A stretch of DNA of 8,964 bases from an uncultured Collinsella sp. (lineage in GTDB: Bacteria > Actinomycetota > Coriobacteriia > Coriobacteriales > Coriobacteriaceae): assembly GCA_959599615.1 (NCBI GenBank), contig CAUGKA010000071.1:1-8964 (forward strand), given 5' to 3'. Positions 1-6,104 of the stretch are shown here, one piece after another (positions within the stretch are counted from its first letter, which is position 1; every line of letters begins with the position of its first letter). A model generated the notes under the pieces. That model was not told the DNA's origin, made no database searches, and was given only the letters and a program-made list of their open reading frames with translations. Both the position numbers and the translations under genes were made by a program.

Positions 1-98
1 ATGTTCCGGAGAGAAGCCCCCGTCACGCCCCCGGATTCCCTGCGTTTACGGCCTTGAGGTCGGCGGGCGGAGAAGGACGTGGTCGATAGGGATACGTG

Positions 99-158
99 TC
101 CCCTTCGCTGTTTCGCGCTTTGCGCGAAAGGCGCGCTACTTTGGGATGGATGGGGAAC
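99..158 (+). repeat. hairpin-bearing intergenic repeat, copy 1
   Basis: This is the first of two diverged direct copies. It contains a perfect 8-bp stem, TTTCGCGC (111-118) with GCGCGAAA (122-129), around a TTT loop. After the stem comes a shared tail, GCGC-x(3)-ACTTTGGGATGG, ending near 149. The core is preceded by CCCTT and GCTG, as in copy 2. No T tract follows, so it does not look like a terminator. It may belong to a dispersed palindromic repeat family (REP-like); that is inference. Confidence 0.6.
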
Positions 159-177
159 GTGGTTGTTGCGGTGGCTT

Positions 178-238
178 TTCCCTTTTGCTGTTTCGCGGCT
201 TTGCCGCGAAAAGCGCAGCACTTTGGGATGGGCGGGTA
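178..238 (+). repeat. hairpin-bearing intergenic repeat, copy 2
   Basis: This second copy lies 80 bp after the first. Its stem is 9 bp, TTTCGCGGC (191-199) with GCCGCGAAA (203-211), around the same TTT loop and followed by the same ACTTTGGGATGG tail (220-231). The base pair added relative to copy 1 is present on both arms, so pairing is kept although the sequence differs. It also lacks a T tract. Confidence 0.6.
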
Positions 239-312
239 CGATATTGTCGCGCTGCTCTGTCCCGGCCGCATTTCTAGAGCGTTTCCACCGCCATAAATTA
301 CCCTTGGCATAC

Positions 313-340
313 TTGCGCGAAAGCCTACTGGTGCTACACT
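313..340 (+). promoter_or_regulatory. candidate promoter of the ribU operon
   Basis: A good extended -10 element, TG-C-TACACT, lies at 332-340. A -35-like TTGCGC lies at 313-318, 16 bp upstream of the TACACT hexamer. Transcription would start near 346-348, just before the first helix of the FMN riboswitch, which is where a riboswitch promoter should sit. The same GGTGCTA block recurs at the candidate argC promoter. Confidence 0.5.
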
Positions 341-348
341 TGCAATTG

Positions 349-533
349 CTGTTTCAGGGCGGGGTGAAATTCCCCACTGGCGGTAAATCGGGCGGTGCTA
401 AAGGGGTGCCGTGGCGCAGGCGAGGTGCCTGCGGCCGAGCCGATGAGTCCGCGACCCGTGTGTGCGTTGGTTCGCATGCCGGCTGAACTGGTGAGATCCC
501 AGTACCAACGGTTAGAGTCCGGATGAAAGAGGC
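349..533 (+). ncRNA. FMN riboswitch (RFN element)
   Basis: This is a cis-acting leader RNA that binds flavin mononucleotide and turns down flavin uptake when FMN is plentiful. The conserved blocks appear in order: TTTCAGGGC at the start (352-360); the GGGG-TGAAATT-CCCC hairpin (361-375) followed by ACTGGCGGT; GAGTCCGCGACCCG (445-458); the CTGG-TGAGATC-CCAG hairpin near 488-502; and the closing GGTTAGAGTCCGGATGAAAG (510-529). TTTC at 352-355 pairs with GAAA at 525-528 to close P1. The variable arm is long and holds its own hairpin, GCAGGC (416-421) with GCCTGC (427-432). There is no room for a terminator before ribU, whose SD (AGGTGATC, 534-541) begins right after P1. This points to control of translation initiation, which is inferred. 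Confidence 0.95.
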
Positions 534-543
534 AGGTGATCTT

Positions 544-1134
544 ATGTCTGAACAGTCGCAGCATATCCATTTTGAGAACACGAATAGGTGGAGCACCAAA
601 CAGCTCGTTACCATGGCGCTGATGTGCGCCTTGGGCGCCCTGTTTATGTATGTGCAGCTGCCCATCCTTCCTTCGGCGCCGTTTTTGACGTATGACCCGT
701 CGCTGGTGCCGGCGATGGTGTGTGGATTTGCGTATGGCCCTGGCGCCGGCACTGCTGTTGCCGCTATGGCGATTGTTATCCATGCGCTTACCACGGGCGA
801 TTGGGTCGGCGCACTTATGAACCTGGTGGCTACGCTGGGCTACATTCTGCCCGCGGCTATCGTGTACCAGAAGATGCATACCTATAAGGGTGCCGTGATT
901 GGCCTAGTGTTCGGTGTCATTGCCGCTACGGCGCTGTCTATGGTCGCTAACCTTACCATTGGCGTATGGTTCTGGTATGGCTCGGTCGATGTGATCGCCC
1001 CGCTCATGATTCCTGCCGTGCTGCCGTTCAACCTTATCAAGACCGTGCTTAACTCGGTATTGACGCTTGCAGTGTACAAGGCGGTCTCCAACCTCATCAC
1101 GCCTAAAAAGGACCAGGTCAAAGGCCGCGCATGA
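544..1134 (+). CDS. ribU: RibU, riboflavin-binding S-component of an ECF transporter
   Basis: RibU is the membrane subunit that captures riboflavin, energised by the EcfA-EcfA'-EcfT module encoded next to it. The 196-residue product is very hydrophobic, with about six predicted membrane segments. It has the RibU signature around residues 39-69 (LPILP, PFLTYDP, VPAMVCGFAYGPGAG) and a C-terminal NLIKTVLNS helix (163-171). The first helix contains an AxxxA motif (A25-A29), the contact with EcfT in S-components. I chose ATG 544 because AGGTGATC at 534-541 is a strong SD. The in-frame ATG at 523 lies inside the conserved GGATGAAAG of the riboswitch and would add seven residues. The stop overlaps the next start as ATGA (1131-1134), so the genes are translationally coupled. 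The FMN riboswitch just upstream confirms the substrate class. Confidence 0.93.
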   Translation: MSEQSQHIHFENTNRWSTKQLVTMALMCALGALFMYVQLPILPSAPFLTYDPSLVPAMVCGFAYGPGAGTAVAAMAIVIHALTTGDWVGALMNLVATLGYILPAAIVYQKMHTYKGAVIGLVFGVIAATALSMVANLTIGVWFWYGSVDVIAPLMIPAVLPFNLIKTVLNSVLTLAVYKAVSNLITPKKDQVKGRA

Positions 1135-3035
1135 TTGAGTGTCGGGGCGTTTCCTTTAGCTATGACGGTGCCGTGTCGGCACTCGACGGTGTCGATCTGA
1201 ACATCGAGGACGGGGAGTTTTTCTGCATCCTCGGTGGCAATGGGTCGGGCAAGTCGACGTTTGCCAAGCATCTGAATGCGCTGTTGCAGCCCGATGCGGG
1301 CACGGTACGCATCAACGGCATGGATGCGTCCGACCCCGAGCTGGTCTACGACATTCGTTCGACCGCGGGCATGGTATTCCAGAATCCCGACGACCAGCTG
1401 GTGGCAACGCTTGTCGAAGATGACATTGCGTTTGGTCCCGAAAACCTTGGCGTGCCATCGGCACAAATAGCACAGCGTGTACGCGAGGCGCTGAAGGGCG
1501 TGGGCCTGGTGGGCTTTGAGCGCCACGAGACCCACGCGCTCTCGGGTGGCCAAAAGCAGCGCGTGGCGCTTGCCGGTGTGCTCGCCATGGAACCGCGCGT
1601 GCTCATCTTGGACGAGGCTTCTTCGATGCTCGATCCGCGTGGACGCAAGGGCCTCATGAAGGCTTGCCACGCGTTGCACGATCGCGGCATGACCATCGTG
1701 ATGATTACGCACTTTATGGAAGAGGCCGCCGAGGCCGATCGTGTCGCGGTATTTCGGGCGGGGCGCGTTGCCATGCTCGGTACGCCCGAGGAGATTCTGA
1801 CGCGGGCAGATGAGCTCGCGGAGCTCAACCTGGATATGCCGGCGTCGTGCTGCTTGGGCACGGCGCTTCGTGCGAAGGGCGTGCCCGTTCATGCGCAGGT
1901 GCGCGAGGCGGATATGGTCGCCGAGATTGCGCAGGTATATGCCGACCGGAGTGGGGAAGACACCGCAGGGCGGCCTTCCGCGTCCCAGTTGGAAATCGCT
2001 GACGGCACTGTTCCGGTAGACAACGAGGGCAACGCGTCGGAGCCCGTCATCGAGCTATCCCATGTTTCGTACAGTTATTCGCTCAGTCCGCGCGAGCGTC
2101 GCCGCTGGCATAAGCGCTCGGCCGTTGCGGGCAAATCGAGCAAACAGGCTCTCTGGGGAAACGACCCCAGCAGCCCGTGGGCGCTGCGCGATGTATCGCT
2201 GACGGTGCGTCGCGGCGAGTTCCTGGGCTTAGCAGGTCATACCGGTTCGGGTAAGTCGACGCTGGTCCAGCATCTCAACGGTTTGATTCGCCCCCAGGAG
2301 GGTTCCGTTTACGCGTTGGGGCTCGACCTGGCAAACAAGAAAGATGCCGCCGCGGTTAAGGCCAAGGTCGGCGTGGTGTTTCAATATCCCGAGCGTCAGC
2401 TGTTTGCCGAAACCGTGACGCAGGACGTGGCGTTTGGCCCGCACAACCTTGGCTTGTCGCAGGCCGAGGTCGCGCGCCGCGTTGAGTCATCGCTCGCGCG
2501 CGTGGGCCTCGACTTGGCCACGGTGGGCGACAAGAGTCCCTTTGAGCTTTCGGGTGGCCAACAGCGGCGCGTGGCGTTTGCCGGCGTGCTTGCCATGGAG
2601 CCCGAGGTCTTGGTACTCGATGAGCCCATGGCGGGGCTCGATCCGGCGGCGCGCAGTGATTTCCTGGAGCTCATCGATCGACTTCACCATGGGGGCCTGA
2701 CCGTCGTCATGGTCTCACACAGTATGGATGACCTTGCCAATTGCTGCGATCGTATTGTCGTGATGAACGAGGGCGCGGTGTTTGCTGAGGGCACGCCCGC
2801 TCAGGTTTTTGCGCATGCGGATGAGCTTAAATCAATCGGCTTGGGTGTTCCCGCTGCCCAGCGCATGGCGTTGGCGCTCGCGGAAGCGGGCGTGCCGCTG
2901 CGTCGCGGCGGGCTCTATACGGTTGAGTCGTTGGCCGACGAGTTGGCAGATTTGCCGATCGGTCGCTCAGGCGGTTCTTCTAACGTCTCGGACAAGGCCA
3001 AATCCGAAACGGTCGCGCGAGAGGAGGGTTGCTGA
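1131..3035 (+). CDS. fused ECF transporter ATPase EcfA1-EcfA2
   Basis: This protein is the cytoplasmic motor of the ECF transporter: two ABC ATPase domains, usually separate EcfA1 and EcfA2 chains, joined in one 634-residue polypeptide. Domain 1 has Walker A GGNGSGKS (35-42), Q-loop Q84, signature LSGGQ (137-141), Walker B ending D161-E162 and switch H194. Domain 2 has Walker A GHTGSGKS (369-376), Q418, LSGGQ (473-477), Walker B ending D497-E498 and H530. Both catalytic glutamates are present, so both sites look active. DEASSMLDP in domain 1 and DEPMAGLDP in domain 2 fit EcfA1 followed by EcfA2. The linker and start of domain 2 carry a long basic stretch (about 319-350, rich in R and K) between the SYSYS aromatic loop and ALRDVSL. 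SD AAAGG (1120-1124) precedes ATG 1131. The gene overlaps ribU by 4 nt and ecfT by 1 nt. Confidence 0.93.
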   Translation: MIECRGVSFSYDGAVSALDGVDLNIEDGEFFCILGGNGSGKSTFAKHLNALLQPDAGTVRINGMDASDPELVYDIRSTAGMVFQNPDDQLVATLVEDDIAFGPENLGVPSAQIAQRVREALKGVGLVGFERHETHALSGGQKQRVALAGVLAMEPRVLILDEASSMLDPRGRKGLMKACHALHDRGMTIVMITHFMEEAAEADRVAVFRAGRVAMLGTPEEILTRADELAELNLDMPASCCLGTALRAKGVPVHAQVREADMVAEIAQVYADRSGEDTAGRPSASQLEIADGTVPVDNEGNASEPVIELSHVSYSYSLSPRERRRWHKRSAVAGKSSKQALWGNDPSSPWALRDVSLTVRRGEFLGLAGHTGSGKSTLVQHLNGLIRPQEGSVYALGLDLANKKDAAAVKAKVGVVFQYPERQLFAETVTQDVAFGPHNLGLSQAEVARRVESSLARVGLDLATVGDKSPFELSGGQQRRVAFAGVLAMEPEVLVLDEPMAGLDPAARSDFLELIDRLHHGGLTVVMVSHSMDDLANCCDRIVVMNEGAVFAEGTPAQVFAHADELKSIGLGVPAAQRMALALAEAGVPLRRGGLYTVESLADELADLPIGRSGGSSNVSDKAKSETVAREEGC

Positions 3036-3835
3036 TGGAGGCGTTTTCGTTTGGCAGCTACTATCCGAGCGATAGCGCGATCCATCGCCTGGATCCGCGC
3101 ACCAAGCTGCTCCTGGGCTTTGTGTTTTTGATCACGACGCTGACCGTCGGCGGCTTCCGCGGATTAGCCCCTGTCGCAATTTTCGTTGTGCTGATCTATG
3201 TCGTGTCCCGGGTGCCGGCTCGTCGCGTTCTGTCGTCGATGGCGCCGCTGCTGGCAATCGTCGTCGTGGTCGCGGTGCTCAACTTGTTTACCGATCAGAG
3301 TGGGCGCATCCTGTGGCAGCTCGGCTTTCTGCGGATAAGCGAGGGCTCGCTGCATTCCGCCGCCTTTATGGCGTGCCGCCTGACCTTGATGATGGCCGGT
3401 ATGAGCGCCATCACGCTCACCACACCGACGCTCGACCTCACCGCGGGCTTCGAGCGCCTGCTCGCGCCGTTTGCGCGTGTGGGGCTCCCTGCGCACGAGC
3501 TCGGCATGATCATGGGCATCGCGCTGCGCTTTATGCCGCAGTTTGCCACCGAGATGAAGCAGACGGCCGATGCGCAGGCAAGCCGTGGTGCACGCGTAAC
3601 GGGTGGCCCGCTCGGCGGCGTGCGTATGCTCGGCAGTGTGGCGATTCCACTGTTCACGGGCGTGTTCCGTCATGCCGAGACGTTGTCTGCTGCCATGGAT
3701 GCACGCTGCTATCACGGCGAACAGGGCCGCACGCGTCTGCATGCGCTTGCATTTGGCCGCGGCGATGCGTTGGCGGCGGTGGTGACAGCGCTGCTGCTCA
3801 TCTGCGTCATCGTCATCAATCTTCAACTTGTTTAG
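3035..3835 (+). CDS. ecfT: EcfT, transmembrane coupling subunit of the ECF transporter
   Basis: EcfT is the membrane scaffold that links the ATPases to the S-component and passes on the ATP-driven movement. The 266-residue product begins with the typical HRLDPRTKLL motif (17-26), has hydrophobic segments near 24-60, 66-84, 108-130 and 244-264, and two cytoplasmic coupling helices. The first coupling motif is ASRG (182-185, in AQASRGARVTGG). The second reads DARCY (222-226), where the family usually has ARG. ATG 3035 is preferred: the strong SD GAGGAGG (3021-3027) sits about 7 nt upstream and the codon overlaps the ecfA stop as TGATG. TTG 3029 is also in frame but lies too close to the SD. Together with ribU and ecfA it completes a transporter in one operon. 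Confidence 0.92.
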   Translation: MEAFSFGSYYPSDSAIHRLDPRTKLLLGFVFLITTLTVGGFRGLAPVAIFVVLIYVVSRVPARRVLSSMAPLLAIVVVVAVLNLFTDQSGRILWQLGFLRISEGSLHSAAFMACRLTLMMAGMSAITLTTPTLDLTAGFERLLAPFARVGLPAHELGMIMGIALRFMPQFATEMKQTADAQASRGARVTGGPLGGVRMLGSVAIPLFTGVFRHAETLSAAMDARCYHGEQGRTRLHALAFGRGDALAAVVTALLLICVIVINLQLV

Positions 3836-3865
3836 GCGCGATTCGAGCGCAGGAAAGGGATTCCC

Positions 3866-4312
3866 ATGACCGACAACGACCGCACGGCGCAGCTCGAGCG
3901 CGCCTGTTCGTATCTTAGGCGTATTCCGGCGTGGTATCTCGCCACGATCGACGTGACGGACGGACATCAGCCGCGCGTGAGGCCGTTCTCGTTTGCCATG
4001 GTCGATGATGACAAGCTGTGGTTTTGCACCTCGCGCGATAAGGATGTGTGGGCCGAGCTCAGCGCGAACCCCAAGTTCGAGCTTTCGGGCTGGAAGCCGG
4101 GGGAGTGCTGGATCGTATTGTCCGGCGAGGCCGCGCTCGAGGACGATGCGGTGGTGAGCGACCGCGTTCGCGAAGCAGGCTTTAAGCACATGGTGGGCAT
4201 TGGCGAGAAGCATGAGAGCGCCAACGACGGTCGTCTTGCGTTTTTCTCGGTCCGCAATATCGCCGCCCGCTTCTGCGATATCGACGGCAGCGAAGAGCAT
4301 CTGGAGCTCTAG
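3866..4312 (+). CDS. pyridoxamine 5'-phosphate oxidase-like flavin-binding split-barrel protein, copy 1
   Basis: The 148-residue protein looks like the small, uncharacterised pyridoxamine 5'-phosphate oxidase-like family (COG5015 type), whose members form an FMN-binding split barrel. Visible family blocks are PAWYLAT (20-26), VRPFSFA (36-42), KLWF (48-51), a KDVW helix (57-60) and a FFSV strand near the C terminus. There is no signal peptide or membrane segment, so it is presumably cytoplasmic. The substrate is unknown, and binding of FMN rather than F420 or haem is inferred. SD AGGAAAGGGA (3851-3860) precedes ATG 3866. The gene starts 30 nt after ecfT with no terminator between, so it may be expressed from the riboswitch-controlled transcript. 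The next gene is its paralog. Confidence 0.8.
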   Translation: MTDNDRTAQLERACSYLRRIPAWYLATIDVTDGHQPRVRPFSFAMVDDDKLWFCTSRDKDVWAELSANPKFELSGWKPGECWIVLSGEAALEDDAVVSDRVREAGFKHMVGIGEKHESANDGRLAFFSVRNIAARFCDIDGSEEHLEL

Positions 4313-4363
4313 CGCGTCTCAAATTAACTACCCGTTCCAAATTGGCTAGTGGCAGGAGGACGC

Positions 4364-4774
4364 ATGGACGGATTGAATACGGTTTTGGAGTATCTGACGT
4401 CGGTGCCGGCGTGGTACTTGGCGACGAGCGTGGACGGGCAGCCACATGTACGTCCATTTTCGTTTGCTCAGATCCAGGATGGCAAGCTGTGGTTTGTAAC
4501 AGCGCGCACCAAAGATGTGTGGCAAGAGCTGCTGCAAAACCAGCGCTTTGAGGCCACGAGTTGGTGGCCGGGCCATGGCTGGCTCATCTTGCGCGGGCGT
4601 GCCGGCTTGGATGACCGGGCTTTAGGCGAAATGCGCGAAGCCGGGTGGAAGCATCTAGAGCACCTGGGCGAGCACTATGAGGGGCCTAACGACCCCACGC
4701 TCGTCTTCTTTAGCGTCGAGGATCCCGAGGCTTTTATCTGCAATCACGACGAATGGGTGCCGGTTGAGCTCTAG
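4364..4774 (+). CDS. pyridoxamine 5'-phosphate oxidase-like flavin-binding split-barrel protein, copy 2
   Basis: This 136-residue paralog of the preceding gene shows roughly 45% identity by hand alignment. It shares PAWYLAT, VRPFSFA, KLWF, KDVW, REAG-x-KH and FFSV in the same order, with the second copy about two residues shorter in the first loop and two shorter before REAG. The pair therefore arose by tandem duplication, long enough ago to diverge. A cytoplasmic FMN-dependent oxidoreductase role is likely, but the substrate is unknown. I chose ATG 4364, with SD AGGAGG at 4354-4359; the in-frame GTG at 4349 would put the start at the edge of the SD. The 51-nt gap from copy 1 has no clear hairpin or promoter, so co-transcription is plausible. 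A long hairpin lies 37 nt after the stop. Confidence 0.8.
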   Translation: MDGLNTVLEYLTSVPAWYLATSVDGQPHVRPFSFAQIQDGKLWFVTARTKDVWQELLQNQRFEATSWWPGHGWLILRGRAGLDDRALGEMREAGWKHLEHLGEHYEGPNDPTLVFFSVEDPEAFICNHDEWVPVEL

Positions 4775-4811
4775 CCAGCTGGCTCATCCTAACAACTTAG
4801 TTTTCGCATGG

Positions 4812-4865
4812 GCGGACCCCGTGTTGCCCGGCACCGTAAGGAGTGCCGGTCAATACGGGGCCCGC
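4812..4865 (+). terminator. long imperfect hairpin, possible end of the ribU operon
   Basis: Arms 4812-4834 and 4843-4865 pair over 23 positions: 20 Watson-Crick pairs, one G-T wobble, and two mismatches (A4816 with C4861, C4827 with T4850). The loop is 8 nt (CGTAAGGA). Only a weak T-rich stretch (TCTATTTG, 4866-4873) follows, so termination is possible but not textbook. It sits between the flavin group and the arginine group, where a terminator is expected. A structured small RNA or a mobile inverted repeat is also possible. Confidence 0.5.
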
Positions 4866-4910
4866 TCTATTTGTCAATTCCTTCAAGCGAATGTGTCGGG
4901 AATGTTTCAA

Positions 4911-4945
4911 TGCATGAACATGCAAGCTATTTACGTATTCATGCA
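4911..4945 (+). promoter_or_regulatory. two candidate ARG boxes (ArgR operator) upstream of argC
   Basis: Box 1 is the perfect dyad TGCAT-GAAC-ATGCA (4911-4924). It fits the 14-bp ARG-box core TGnAT-N4-ATnCA, in the TGCAT form that I recall for actinobacterial ArgR sites. Box 2 (4932-4945, TACGT-ATTC-ATGCA) keeps a perfect right half but a weak left half. The two ATGCA halves are exactly 21 bp apart, the spacing of paired ARG boxes known from E. coli. They lie at about -58 to -24 of the candidate argC promoter, so bound ArgR with arginine would block transcription. No argR gene is in the window. Confidence 0.6.
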
Positions 4946-4951
4946 TCTTTT

Positions 4952-4980
4952 GGTGCTAAAGTTTCAACCCACCTCATAAT
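4952..4980 (+). promoter_or_regulatory. candidate promoter of the arginine operon
   Basis: An extended -10 element, TG-C-TAAAGT (4954-4962), sits inside GGTGCTAAAGTTTC. This resembles GGTGCTACACTTGC at the ribU promoter. I find no good -35 at 16-18 bp, which is tolerable for an extended -10 promoter, especially one overlapping an operator. CATAAT (4975-4980) is an alternative -10, with TTGGTG (4950-4955) as a poorly spaced -35. Either gives a leader of roughly 45-65 nt before argC. Confidence 0.4.
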
Positions 4981-4985
4981 GAGCG

Positions 4986-5017
4986 CTGCGAAATGCGCAT
5001 CGGTGCATAAATCGCAG
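4986..5017 (+). other. stem-loop in the argC 5' untranslated region
   Basis: CTGCGA (4986-4991) pairs with TCGCAG (5012-5017). Inside it, ATGCGC (4993-4998) pairs with GTGCAT (5003-5008), one pair being G-T, around the loop ATCG. The hairpin ends 2 nt before the argC SD (AAGGAG, 5020-5025) and has no T tract. It could affect mRNA stability or ribosome access; no function is shown. Confidence 0.4.
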
Positions 5018-5031
5018 ACAAGGAGTCTGAT

Positions 5032-6102
5032 ATGTCTTTGAAGGTTGGAATCGTCGGCGCGGCTGGATATGCCGGAGCCGAGCTCATTCGCCTCGTACTC
5101 GGCCATCCCGAGTTTGAACTTGTTGCCATTACGTCCAACGCCGATGCCGGCCAGCCGCTGTCCGCAGTGTATCCGAGCTTTGCTGGCGTAAGCAATCTGG
5201 TTTTCACCACGCATGACGCCCCCGAGCTCAAAAGCTGCGATGCGGTTTTTCTTGCCGTGCCGCACACGGCTGCCATGGCGCAGGTGCCCGCGCTCCTTGC
5301 CGCGGGCGTTTCCTGCTTCGATCTTTCGGCCGATTACCGTCTGAACGACGCGTCCGTTTTTGAGGCTTGGTATGCCGCCGAGCATACGAGCCCCGAGCTG
5401 CTCAAGACCCGTGCCTTCGGTCTGCCCGAGCTGTTCTGCCAGGACTTGGAGACCGCCGCATCCGACCATGCCGACGGCAAACCCGTGCTGGTCGCCTGCG
5501 CCGGTTGCTATCCCACCGCAACGAGCCTTGCCGCCGCGCCCGCCGTGCGCGCGGGCTGGGTGGCCGAGAACGGTCCCGTGATTGTCGATGCCATTAGCGG
5601 CGTGACGGGCGCCGGTAAGTCCTGCAACGCCCGCACCCATTTTTGCAGCGCCGACGAGAACTTGGAGGCCTACGGCGTGGGCAAGCATCGCCACACGCCC
5701 GAGATTGAGCAAATCCTTGGCCTGACCGATCGCGTCGTCTTTACCCCGCACCTGGCACCGCTCAAGCGCGGTCTGCTCTCCACGGTGACGCTGCCGCTCG
5801 CGCCGCAGGCTCTCGACACGCTGGCTCTTGAGGATGTCGTCGACCATTACAAGCAGTTCTACGCCGGTCGCACCTTTGTGCGCGTGCTCGATGCCGGCCA
5901 GCAGCCCAAGACGGCTTCGGTCGTCGGCACCAACGCTGCCCAGATTGGCCTCGCGCTCAACAAGCGCGCGGGCGTGCTGGTGGCGACGGGCGCCATCGAC
6001 AATCTGTGCAAGGGCGCTGCGGGCCAAGCAGTCCAGTGCGCCAATATCGTCTTTGGCTTTGACGAGCGACGAGGCTTGCCTACAGTGGCGTGCCCGGTGT
6101 AG
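5032..6102 (+). CDS. argC: N-acetyl-gamma-glutamyl-phosphate reductase
   Basis: ArgC reduces N-acetylglutamyl phosphate with NADPH to N-acetylglutamate semialdehyde, step three of arginine synthesis, in the cytoplasm. The 356-residue product starts with a Rossmann NADP site, GIVGAAGYAG (6-15). The catalytic cysteine is C159 in CAGCYPT. GVTGAGK (190-196) and GKHRHTPE (217-224), which holds the catalytic histidine region, match the family, and the length is normal. SD AAGGAG (5020-5025) is 6 nt before ATG 5032. It opens the argCJBD cluster and is likely repressed by ArgR through the upstream boxes. Oddity: of 13 arginine codons, the 11 others are CGC or CGT, while the last two are adjacent CGA codons (6067-6072), 28 nt before the stop and just ahead of a possible attenuator. 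Confidence 0.96.
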   Translation: MSLKVGIVGAAGYAGAELIRLVLGHPEFELVAITSNADAGQPLSAVYPSFAGVSNLVFTTHDAPELKSCDAVFLAVPHTAAMAQVPALLAAGVSCFDLSADYRLNDASVFEAWYAAEHTSPELLKTRAFGLPELFCQDLETAASDHADGKPVLVACAGCYPTATSLAAAPAVRAGWVAENGPVIVDAISGVTGAGKSCNARTHFCSADENLEAYGVGKHRHTPEIEQILGLTDRVVFTPHLAPLKRGLLSTVTLPLAPQALDTLALEDVVDHYKQFYAGRTFVRVLDAGQQPKTASVVGTNAAQIGLALNKRAGVLVATGAIDNLCKGAAGQAVQCANIVFGFDERRGLPTVACPV

Positions 6103-6104
6103 CA

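Larger units (their letters stand above)
1..312. other. intergenic region without a convincing gene
   Basis: I see no gene here. Several frames stay open by chance in this GC-rich stretch, including a minus-strand frame at 23-310 and a plus-strand frame at 79-486. None has a believable SD or a recognisable protein, and the plus-strand one runs straight through the riboswitch. The plus frame starting at base 1 reaches a stop at 55-57, so the first bases could be the tail of an upstream gene, but 18 codons are too few to judge. The stretch holds two copies of a hairpin repeat, listed separately. Confidence 0.6.

Noticed and set aside
23..310. Open reading frame of 95 codons on the - strand
   Set aside because: It spans the two hairpin repeats, has low-complexity composition and no SD; chance in GC-rich DNA is more likely.
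79..486. Open reading frame of 135 codons on the + strand
   Set aside because: It crosses the promoter and most of the FMN riboswitch, has no SD and no recognisable protein.
523..543. Start of ribU at ATG 523
   Set aside because: The codon is part of the conserved riboswitch end, and the strong SD AGGTGATC fits ATG 544.
882..1892. Long minus-strand open frame opposite ribU and ecfA (and similar ones opposite ecfT, argC, argJ and argB)
   Set aside because: These mirror the codon bias of the real + strand genes and show no family motifs.
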